Part shown: positions 13,885-19,587 of the stretch, piece after piece | How positions within the stretch are numbered: the first letter of the stretch is position 1 | Layout of the letters: each line of letters begins with the position of its first letter | Position numbers and translations under genes: made by a program | NCBI GenBank assembly: GCA_047620505.1 | Contig: JBLHKS010000126.1 | Location: 1 to 21,023 of the forward strand | Source: JBLHKS01 sp047620505 | GTDB taxonomy: Bacteria > Verrucomicrobiota > Verrucomicrobiia > Verrucomicrobiales > DEV007 | Length of the DNA stretch: 21,023 nt | Reading direction: 5' to 3' | The notes under the pieces: model-generated | Seen by the model: only the letters and a program-made list of their open reading frames with translations | Told to the model about the DNA's origin: nothing | Databases searched by the model: none

Positions 13885-14973
13885 ATGAAAAAGCTGACCC
13901 CAATCTTCTTCGCTCTCGTTTTCGGATTCGGCTGCGCTTCAGCAGCTGCTGACTGGCCGGAGTTTCCAACGGTGAACGCCGCGGTCGAAATTCCCGCTCA
14001 GGAGTGGCCGCAGAAGCCTGGCCCGCGAAGGGTCAAAATCAGTCTGCATTTCCCGGGCGGCAAACTGGAAAATGTCGGGCCGGAGACCGGGATCATGCTG
14101 ACGTTGCACAACTGGGGAGGAACCGACTGCAGCGGCTCGGCGAATCCGAATACGCTGGCGGAGCGGCTCAACGTGGTGGCGATTTGCGTGAATTATTTGC
14201 AGAGCGGGCGCAAGGCGTCGGTTGAAGATCCGGAGCCTTACGATTTCGGTTACCTCCAGGGGCTCGACGCGTTGCGGGCGCTGTGGTTCGTGTTCGACGG
14301 CCTGACGGAACTCAAAAAGCCGTTCGCAAGCGATCGAATTTACGCGACTGGCGGAAGCGGGGGAGGGAACGTCACGCTGATGGCGAACAAGCTGGCTCCG
14401 AGGACGTTCACGGCGGTGATCGACATGTGCGGGATGCCGAAATTGAGCGATGACATCGCCTTTGCGCTTCCGGGCGGCAGCGGTTTGAATGCGCGTTGGA
14501 GCGATGATCCGGCTAGCCCGAATTTTCTCAGCCCAGCCGATCAGGAAATCCGTTTCATCGGTCACCCAGGGCATCTGAAAACGATGAAATCGCTCGGGAC
14601 GACGGCGAAGATTTTCGTGGTTCACGGTCGCGATGATCACACCTGTCCGTTTGCGGATGCAGAGGAAATGGCGGCGAACTTCGAAGCGGCGGGCTTGGCC
14701 GTGACGCCGAATTTTGTGGGGAAAGACGATCTCGACGGCAATGTTTTCAGTAGCAGCGGCCACGCGCTGGGAAATCGGACGGAGATCGTGTTCAAAGTCG
14801 CGGGCGAGGCGATTGAGCCCTCAGTCCGGCGTGGTATCCCGAGTGATTTCGAACTCCGCGACGAGAAAGTGCGCTACGCGGTGACTGGCGGCGAATTCGT
14901 GATTTCCTACACGAACGGGTTTCCAGTCGGTCGTTTCGAGCCAGCAGCTGCTGAGGCGATTCCCGAAAAATAA
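13885..14973 (+). CDS. Secreted alpha/beta hydrolase (putative esterase)
   Basis: A 362-residue serine hydrolase with a signal peptide; cleavage is likely near Ala-Ser-Ala-Ala-Ala (19-22), and Cys17 in Phe-Gly-Cys could alternatively be a lipobox. The core shows Leu-Thr-Leu-His-Asn-Trp-Gly-Gly (oxyanion region, about 72-79), the nucleophile elbow Gly-Gly-Ser158-Gly-Gly, the acid in His-Gly-Arg-Asp250-Asp-His and the histidine Ser-Ser-Gly-His293-Ala. It probably cleaves a carboxyl ester; the substrate is unknown. Its extra C-terminal strand region (about 310-350) is not recognised. It is divergent from the PSD1 gene and convergent with the methionine-rich protein gene. The iterated palindrome occurs at both ends of this gene. 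Confidence 0.85.
   Translation: MKKLTPIFFALVFGFGCASAAADWPEFPTVNAAVEIPAQEWPQKPGPRRVKISLHFPGGKLENVGPETGIMLTLHNWGGTDCSGSANPNTLAERLNVVAICVNYLQSGRKASVEDPEPYDFGYLQGLDALRALWFVFDGLTELKKPFASDRIYATGGSGGGNVTLMANKLAPRTFTAVIDMCGMPKLSDDIAFALPGGSGLNARWSDDPASPNFLSPADQEIRFIGHPGHLKTMKSLGTTAKIFVVHGRDDHTCPFADAEEMAANFEAAGLAVTPNFVGKDDLDGNVFSSSGHALGNRTEIVFKVAGEAIEPSVRRGIPSDFELRDEKVRYAVTGGEFVISYTNGFPVGRFEPAAAEAIPEK
13940..13951. repeat. Iterated palindrome CAGCAGCTGCTG, exact
   Basis: Exact copy, flanked T/A. Encodes Ser-Ala-Ala-Ala-Asp at the signal peptide cleavage region, 55 nt from the start codon. Confidence 0.95.
14942..14953. repeat. Iterated palindrome CAGCAGCTGCTG, exact
   Basis: Exact copy, flanked C/A. 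Encodes Pro-Ala-Ala-Ala-Glu eight codons before the stop of the hydrolase, in the same gene as the 13940 copy. Confidence 0.95.
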
Positions 14974-15005
14974 AACAGCGGCTCGCCAAAAGGCTGAACC
15001 GCTGT
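14966..15005 (-). terminator. Terminator hairpin between convergent genes
   Basis: ACAGCGG (14975-14981) pairs with CCGCTGT (14999-15005), with an inner GCC/GGC pair around an AAAA loop. On the minus strand the hairpin is followed by TTTTATTTTT, making a good intrinsic terminator for the methionine-rich protein gene. On the plus strand no T-run follows, so it may only weakly stop the hydrolase transcript. Confidence 0.8.
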
Positions 15006-15060
15006 CCATCGAGTCGGCGACCCGGGTTCGGGCACCGATCGTTAAAAGAGTCTGCTGCTC

Positions 15061-15981
15061 TTAGAGGTCTTTAACTTCTTTAAGCGTGAAGGTCTGCTTC
15101 ATCTCCATCGGAAGCTTGAGAGACTGCTCAGGATTTAGCGGATTGGTCATCTGCATGTTCATGTTCATGTCGATGGCACCGTTGCGGAAGAATCGCAGAT
15201 TTTTGTCGATCTTCATATCGCCTTTGGTTTCGGATTCGCCGAGTTTCATCTGGACTTGAGGAGCGCCAGCTGCGCCAGCCTTGATGTCCATTTCCATGTC
15301 GGCAGTGAATTCGAGCACAGCGCACTGTTTTCCGTCGACTTCCTCATCCCGAACGTATTTTACGTCGAATTCCATCTTCATTTTCCCGACTTGAGCGCCG
15401 AGATCCATGTCGAAATTGCTCTCCCACTCTTCGCCGATTGCAACGCCAGCTGGAGGAATTCCGAGCCGCATGGCCGGGTTAACCATGTCCTTGAACTGCT
15501 CTGGAGTGAAGAGTTGGCCGCCCGCTGCACCCTGAAGGTCTTCGAGGCCCTCGACTTCAACGACCTTATCGTCTTTGTCGAGAATCATGGCGAAATCCAT
15601 CTGCATGATCGGTCCGAGTTGTTGGCCAAGCATCGTGTTTTCCGAGCCCTCTTCGTCAGAGTCGAAAGACATTTCGATGCCGCCGCCGTTCATGTCCATC
15701 TGGACGTGAGTTGCTTTGGAAGTGACTTTTTTCTGGCCGGCTTCGGCTCCCGCTACGCAAGTTGCGCTCATCTCCATCTTCATTTTCACCACCATCTTGC
15801 CCATTGGCTGGCCAACTGCGGCACCGAGAGTGGTCATGTCCATGACCATATCCTGATCCATCACAAAGATGTATTCTTTGCCGATTTCGTAGGTCGGCGG
15901 GAGCAGCTTTTGTGCCTGAGCCGACGCCGCAAAAAGCGCGAGCAAAGAAAGCATGAAGGTGAGTTTGGGTTTGCTTTTCAT
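15061..15981 (-). CDS. Methionine-rich secreted protein of unknown function
   Basis: A 306-residue protein with a Sec signal peptide (cleavage after Ala-Gln-Ala near 23) and no membrane segment afterwards. It contains 33 methionines (about 11%), many in Met-x-Met pairs such as Met-Asp-Gln-Asp-Met-Val-Met-Asp-Met, Lys-Met-Lys-Met-Glu-Met and Asp-Met-Asn-Met-Asn-Met-Gln-Met. The pattern of alternating hydrophobic and charged residues, with Gly-Glu-Glu-Trp near 205, suggests a beta-sandwich or barrel in which Met occupies the inward face. It loosely resembles secreted DUF6263-type proteins of the PVC group, but that is a guess. Met clusters could also bind copper or act as an oxidant sink. It is one of the few genes here without the iterated palindrome. 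GGGGAG touches the ATG, too close for a normal ribosome site. Confidence 0.8.
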   Translation of the reverse strand: MKSKPKLTFMLSLLALFAASAQAQKLLPPTYEIGKEYIFVMDQDMVMDMTTLGAAVGQPMGKMVVKMKMEMSATCVAGAEAGQKKVTSKATHVQMDMNGGGIEMSFDSDEEGSENTMLGQQLGPIMQMDFAMILDKDDKVVEVEGLEDLQGAAGGQLFTPEQFKDMVNPAMRLGIPPAGVAIGEEWESNFDMDLGAQVGKMKMEFDVKYVRDEEVDGKQCAVLEFTADMEMDIKAGAAGAPQVQMKLGESETKGDMKIDKNLRFFRNGAIDMNMNMQMTNPLNPEQSLKLPMEMKQTFTLKEVKDL

Positions 15982-16025
15982 CTCCCCAGCTTAGGCCTGC
16001 AACGCTTTCCAGGATAGCGAATTTT

Positions 16026-16051
16026 CCGCGAATTTTTTCGAAAAATTGCGG
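16026..16051. repeat. AT-rich inverted repeat
   Basis: CCGC-g-AATTTTT at 16026-16037 pairs with AAAAATT-GCGG at 16041-16051, with a 3-nt loop and one bulged G. It lies 45 bp upstream of the methionine-rich protein start, so it could be a leader structure, an operator or the end of a transcript arriving from the right. Confidence 0.7.
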
Positions 16052-16131
16052 CGCAAGTCGCGAAACTTTCCGCGTCTTCGGGATAATTGCGGCCCGGATT
16101 CGTCCCGTCTGCAAGCCTGCGCCGGACATTT

Positions 16132-16181
16132 GGCTCAGAACCTGAAAACACAGCCTCCCCTAATTGTAGCGGCTCAGAACC
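16132..16181. repeat. Direct repeat GGCTCAGAACC
   Basis: GGCTCAGAACC occurs at 16132-16142 and 16171-16181, each followed within a few bases by GAAAACA. On the minus strand each reads GGTTCTGAGCC and can form a short hairpin. No known RNA family was recognised. Confidence 0.65.
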
Positions 16182-16255
16182 CGCGAAAACAAACAGCAAG
16201 AAGAAAAACTGAACTCTTAATCGAGTTCCCTCCGTTGCCCGTCTCGGTCCCCCAG

Positions 16256-16307
16256 ATCGGGGCGGGCGCGACCCCGATGGCCGGTTCTCCGCTGGGAGCC
16301 GGCCATC
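16256..16307 (+). promoter_or_regulatory. Two overlapping hairpins, possible attenuator or small-RNA terminator
   Basis: Hairpin 1: ATCGGGG (16256-16262) with CCCCGAT (16272-16278). Hairpin 2: GATGGCCGG (16276-16284) with CCGGCCATC (16299-16307), followed by ACTTTTTG. They share bases 16276-16278, so they compete. Hairpin 2 with its T5 looks like a terminator on the plus strand. The arrangement could be an attenuator or the 3' end of a small RNA; neither is proved. Confidence 0.4.
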
Positions 16308-16420
16308 ACTTTTTGCGGGAGGCGGGAATCGTGATCGACGACGACGACCGTGGCTCACGCAATCGGTGCGATTTGCCGGATTTGATGTGGTTTTCCCGAC
16401 GGAAAAATCCAGGATTCCAC

Positions 16421-16449
16421 TTGACTGATGTCTATAATTTTCATATTTT
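16421..16449 (+). promoter_or_regulatory. Candidate sigma70-type promoter for the 16466 operon
   Basis: TTGACT (16421-16426) and TATTTT (16444-16449) are separated by 17 bp, fitting -35 and -10 elements and predicting a very short leader. A better -10 by sequence, TATAAT at 16433-16438, lacks a good -35 at the right distance. Either would fire directly ahead of ATG 16466. Confidence 0.3.
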
Positions 16450-16465
16450 CCATTATTATCATCTG

Positions 16466-17503
16466 ATGTGCCCGCCCTACAGTCAGCGAAACTCATTTCT
16501 CGCTAGATTTCGAATCGTTCTCGTTTCGGCGCTTCTCGCGTTGGGATTTTTGAGCAGCTGCTGGGCTCAGATTACGGATTCGGAGGAGTCCGCTCAGTAC
16601 CTCGCGGACCACATCGCTTCCAGCGCGGGTGGCAGCTCCTCCCAATATCTTCCGTACGCTCGCAAGCTCGCGCAGACCTTGAGCGGGCTCCCGATTGAAA
16701 AGCAGAAAGAGATTCTCGGTTTCGTGCCGGAGTTGGCTTCGGGAGAGCCTGGCGACGAGGAACCGACTGATGGCGAAGACGACCAAACGGCCGAAACCGA
16801 GCCGACAGATCCCGAAGACTCGACCGAAGAAGAAAACGGCGAATCCGAAGAATCGACCGGAACGCCGCTGATCACATCTGGCGAAGGTGAGGGCGAATCG
16901 GGCTCGGGAGGCTCGACCGACGGCGGTGAATCTGACACCGCCGGAACGGGCGAAGGCTCAAGCGGGACAGGTGGCACAGAAACGGATGGCGGATCGTCCG
17001 ATGGAACCGGCGATGGAGCTGGAACTGGCGGAGGCGTGATTGTCGTCGTTGGCGACGGAACTGGCGACTCGGGTACTGGAGGCGGTTCTGGAATTGGGTT
17101 TGGCGGCGGCAGTTTGGGCGGAACGGAACCCTGCAATCAACTCGACGGCACACCGCTGAACATCAGTTACCCGGCCGGCAACACGAATTCATCCAATGAG
17201 GTCTTCGCTGACGCGACTAACGCTTATTGGGCGATGAGTCGCCAGGCTCACCTTGCGCTGAATTCGAACAGCGCCCGGATTTTTGAACAGAACAGCTCTG
17301 AGAGTTGGGGCTATTTCGGATCTGCGACTTTTTCAGGCCAAAAATCCGCGTCCGAGCTTCAAGCCCAACTCGACTCGCTTTATGCCAATCTCGAGAGCGC
17401 GCTCGCGAGCTGGACCAACGTCTCTGGCGCGGCTTACCCTGCAGCATGGCCGCCGACGCTACCCCCAGTTGATCACGCCTTTTGGAGTTCCGCTTGCCCC
17501 TGA
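16466..17503 (+). CDS. Secreted acidic Gly/Ser/Glu-rich protein, first gene of a paralogous cluster
   Basis: A 345-residue protein. The frame is open from 16046, but ATG 16466 is chosen because a signal peptide begins at once (hydrophobic 17-30) ending in Leu-Ser-Ser-Cys32-Trp-Ala-Gln. Cleavage could be after Ala-Gln (signal peptidase I) or before Cys32 as a lipoprotein. Residues 36-84 form a compact helical domain (Ile-Thr-Asp-Ser-Glu-Glu-Ser-Ala through Gln-Lys-Glu-Ile-Leu) shared with the next gene at 27 of 49 positions without gaps. Residues about 90-220 are low-complexity, first Glu/Asp/Thr/Pro-rich, then Gly/Ser/Thr. The last 120 residues are a globular part with two Cys (223, 344) that may form a disulfide. 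No known family is recognised. The linker suggests a surface or secreted protein. Confidence 0.75.
   Translation: MCPPYSQRNSFLARFRIVLVSALLALGFLSSCWAQITDSEESAQYLADHIASSAGGSSSQYLPYARKLAQTLSGLPIEKQKEILGFVPELASGEPGDEEPTDGEDDQTAETEPTDPEDSTEEENGESEESTGTPLITSGEGEGESGSGGSTDGGESDTAGTGEGSSGTGGTETDGGSSDGTGDGAGTGGGVIVVVGDGTGDSGTGGGSGIGFGGGSLGGTEPCNQLDGTPLNISYPAGNTNSSNEVFADATNAYWAMSRQAHLALNSNSARIFEQNSSESWGYFGSATFSGQKSASELQAQLDSLYANLESALASWTNVSGAAYPAAWPPTLPPVDHAFWSSACP
16552..16563. repeat. Iterated palindrome, 11/12 copy
   Basis: GAGCAGCTGCTG, followed by G. Encodes Leu-Ser-Ser-Cys-Trp in the signal peptide, 86 nt from the start codon. Confidence 0.88.
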
Positions 17504-17526
17504 ATCTGAATTGAACCTTCTCTAAA

Positions 17527-17964
17527 ATGAAACGAAATTTTCCAAATTCAGCCCCGAAGTCCTGTCGGCCGTGGGAGTTCCGAATCCCTTTTCTGAAAGC
17601 ATTGGTAGTTCTTGCGGTTTCCCTCAGCAGCTGCTGGGAGATCCAGGCCGAAATTACAGATACAGAGGCGTCGGCCGAGTACCTCGCCGAGCAAATCGCG
17701 AGCAGCTCTGGAGGAACCGCCCAGCAGTACATGTCCTACTCGCGTGGGCTTGCCAAAACCTTGAGCCAACTCACTCCGGTCGCTCAACAACGAGTGCTCG
17801 AATCTTCCGTCGCAGGCGGTGGAGAATCGAGCCTTGGAGGTGGCTATGGAGAGTCCTCTGGTGGCGACGGTGACTCGGAGAGCGAAGGAGGCGAAAACAG
17901 TGCCGAAAATTCGAGCAACTGGTGGGATCGATTTTGGGCATGGCTCAGAGGACTATTCAGCTAA
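17527..17964 (+). CDS. Secreted paralogue with a tryptophan-rich C-terminal tail
   Basis: A 145-residue protein, 23 nt after its paralogue. A long, basic N-terminus precedes a hydrophobic segment (22-34) ending in Leu-Ser-Ser-Cys36-Trp. Residues 43-91 match residues 36-84 of the preceding protein (27 of 49 identical, ungapped). Then follow a Gly/Ser/Glu linker (95-131) and a striking amphipathic end, Asn-Trp-Trp-Asp-Arg-Phe-Trp-Ala-Trp-Leu-Arg-Gly-Leu-Phe-Ser (131-145), with four Trp and two Phe in 15 residues. Such a tail could bind a membrane interface or a partner protein; this is inference. No family is recognised. Confidence 0.75.
   Translation: MKRNFPNSAPKSCRPWEFRIPFLKALVVLAVSLSSCWEIQAEITDTEASAEYLAEQIASSSGGTAQQYMSYSRGLAKTLSQLTPVAQQRVLESSVAGGGESSLGGGYGESSGGDGDSESEGGENSAENSSNWWDRFWAWLRGLFS
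17625..17636. repeat. Iterated palindrome CAGCAGCTGCTG, exact
   Basis: Exact copy, flanked T/G. Encodes Leu-Ser-Ser-Cys-Trp in the signal peptide, 98 nt from the start codon; the paralogue carries the 11/12 copy at the same protein position. Confidence 0.95.
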
Positions 17965-17977
17965 ACAAATTTAAAAA

Positions 17978-18463
17978 ATGAACGATCCAGATAATCCAGG
18001 AATTGACCTTCGTCTCGCTCTGATCGGCCTAAGCATCTTTCTCTTAATTGGAGTTGCCAGCCTCGTGCTGATTTTGGGCTTTTCCAATCCGAGCTCGGTC
18101 TCCGATCCGTCCCAATCGCAAACTCAGGCGAAGCCAAGCGCGACACCTGAAGAGAATGCCCGATTGCTTGAACGAGCGTCGGCTGAACTCAACGGCCAGG
18201 GAATCGCTCACGTGCTTCCGACGAGCTTCGCCGGAATTGATCGATCTCTCGGTCTTATTCGAGATCTCAGCGCCAGTGCCAAATCGAGCGAGACCCTAGA
18301 ATCGGCGGCCGCCCTGACGGATGTAGAAATTCGCAAGGCGATCGACTTTCTCGAGGTTCGAGGTTGGGGAAACGAGCTTGTGATTTCGATGCAGAAGCCT
18401 TGGGCATCGAATCTGATGCCTGTTTCGGCACTGTCGGCGGAGGAAACGGTAGTCGAGCCGTAA
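17978..18463 (+). CDS. Single-pass membrane protein of unknown function
   Basis: A 161-residue protein with a short acidic N-terminus, one strong membrane segment (about 11-34), a Ser/Gln/Pro linker, and a helical C-terminal part (about 57-161) rich in Ala, Leu and Glu. It starts 13 nt after the previous gene, in the same direction, so the three genes from 16466 probably form an operon. The start is preceded only by an A-rich stretch, without Shine-Dalgarno. No similarity to the two preceding proteins or to a known family is visible. It may anchor or regulate the two secreted neighbours. Confidence 0.7.
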   Translation: MNDPDNPGIDLRLALIGLSIFLLIGVASLVLILGFSNPSSVSDPSQSQTQAKPSATPEENARLLERASAELNGQGIAHVLPTSFAGIDRSLGLIRDLSASAKSSETLESAAALTDVEIRKAIDFLEVRGWGNELVISMQKPWASNLMPVSALSAEETVVEP

Positions 18464-18475
18464 CAGCAGCTGCTG
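18464..18475. repeat. Iterated palindrome CAGCAGCTGCTG, exact, intergenic
   Basis: Exact copy, flanked A/A, starting at the first base after the TAA of the membrane protein gene. It lies 59 nt before the argC start. Non-coding on both strands. Confidence 0.95.
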
Positions 18476-18534
18476 ACGAGCAATTGTACTGAAATCATTG
18501 AATTCGGAAGGGTTCGGCGCAACTTTGCCCGCCC

Positions 18535-19587
18535 ATGTCGAACACCACTTCAGTCGCTGTCGTCGGCGCCAGCGGATACTCCGGAGCACAGCTGCTTCGT
18601 CTCCTTTTGATGCACCCGGGTGCCGATCTTGCCTGTGTCACTTCGCGCCAACTTGCGGGTCAGCCGCTTGCCGACGCGTTCCCTCGATTCCGTGGCGCTC
18701 CAAAAGCGGAAAACCTCGCGTTCATCGAGCCTGACATTGACAAAATCGTCGCGACCGGAGCCGAATGCGCGTTTCTGGCTCTGCCGCACGGAGTCGCCTC
18801 GGAATTCGCTGTCCCATTGCTGGAACGCGGCCTGCGCGTGATCGATCTCAGCGCCGACTACCGGCTGAACGACCCGGAGGTCTACCGCGAATTCTACAAC
18901 CACGATCACCCGGCTCCGCAGCTGCTGGATGAGGCGGTTTACGGCTTGCCCGAGTTTTACGCGGACGAAATCCGTGATGCGCGGCTCGTCGCTTCTCCAG
19001 GCTGCTACCCAACCAGCATCCTCATCCCGTTGATCCCGTTGATGCGGGCTGGCGCGATCGCTCTGGACGGTGTGGTTTGCTCGAGCATGAGCGGCGTCAG
19101 CGGGGCCGGCAAAAATGCGGCCGTGCGCTTTCTTTACGTCGAATGCAACGAAAGCGTTCAGGCCTACGGCGCGCCGAAACACCGCCACTTGAGCGAGATC
19201 GAACAGGAGCTTTCGATTGCAGCTGGCGAGAAAGTTGTGATCACTTTCATCCCGCATCTCGCACCCGTGACTGCCGGAATTTGCACTTCGATTTCCGCCG
19301 GTTCTGCCCTGGAAAACGGTGCGCTCAACCAGCTGGCGGCGATTTACGAATCTGCCTACGCGGACGCTCCGTTTGTGCGTCTGTTAGGGCCGGGAAAATT
19401 CGCCGATACCAAGAATGTCGTCGGCACGAATTTTGTCGATCTAGGTTGGAGCGTGGACGAGCGGACGAATCGCGTTCTGCTGTCCAGCGCCGAGGACAAT
19501 CTCGGCAAAGGCGCGGCGAGTCAGGCCGTCCAGAGCTTCAATTTGATGTTCGGTCAGGATCCGGTTTCGGGGCTGATGAACTTCTAG
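18535..19587 (+). CDS. argC: N-acetyl-gamma-glutamyl-phosphate reductase
   Basis: A 350-residue cytoplasmic enzyme of arginine biosynthesis, reducing N-acetylglutamyl phosphate to the semialdehyde with NADPH. The nucleotide-binding loop is Gly11-Ala-Ser-Gly14-Tyr-Ser-Gly17. The dimerisation/catalytic domain holds Ala-Ser-Pro-Gly-Cys157-Tyr-Pro-Thr with the catalytic Cys, Met-Ser-Gly-Val-Ser-Gly-Ala-Gly-Lys (185-193) and His217-Arg-His219 with the catalytic His. Length and motifs fit the long (about 345-residue) type 1 ArgC. No argJ or argB is adjacent, so arg genes appear scattered. The last 50 nt overlap the convergent esterase gene. A purine-rich GGAAGGG at 18507-18513 is too far from the ATG to serve as its ribosome site. 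Confidence 0.97.
   Translation: MSNTTSVAVVGASGYSGAQLLRLLLMHPGADLACVTSRQLAGQPLADAFPRFRGAPKAENLAFIEPDIDKIVATGAECAFLALPHGVASEFAVPLLERGLRVIDLSADYRLNDPEVYREFYNHDHPAPQLLDEAVYGLPEFYADEIRDARLVASPGCYPTSILIPLIPLMRAGAIALDGVVCSSMSGVSGAGKNAAVRFLYVECNESVQAYGAPKHRHLSEIEQELSIAAGEKVVITFIPHLAPVTAGICTSISAGSALENGALNQLAAIYESAYADAPFVRLLGPGKFADTKNVVGTNFVDLGWSVDERTNRVLLSSAEDNLGKGAASQAVQSFNLMFGQDPVSGLMNF
18916..18927. repeat. Iterated palindrome, 11/12 copy
   Basis: CCGCAGCTGCTG, followed by G. Encodes Pro-Gln-Leu-Leu before Asp-Glu-Ala-Val-Tyr-Gly-Leu-Pro in ArgC, a conserved segment where Pro-x-Leu-Leu is normal for the family, so the site arose by codon choice rather than insertion. Confidence 0.75.

Larger units (their letters stand above)
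15982..16465. other. 484-bp non-coding region with several stem-loops
   Basis: No convincing gene on either strand; the open frames through it have no signal peptide, no domain and unlikely composition. It holds a long AT-rich inverted repeat (16026-16051), a direct repeat of GGCTCAGAACC, and two overlapping GC-rich hairpins (16256-16307), and it ends in a candidate promoter. It serves as upstream region for the divergent methionine-rich protein gene and the 16466 operon and may encode a small RNA. Confidence 0.6.

Noticed and set aside
13939..14763. 274-codon minus-strand open frame opposite the hydrolase
   Set aside because: Arg/His-rich antisense shadow; the plus strand shows signal peptide and catalytic triad.
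16421..16438. TTGACT and TATAAT as one promoter
   Set aside because: Only 6 bp separate them, far from the required 16-18; the two cannot act together.
16046..16465. Upstream extension of the 16466 gene by 140 codons
   Set aside because: Composition is unlike a protein domain, it would bury the signal peptide, and it covers the hairpins and candidate promoter.
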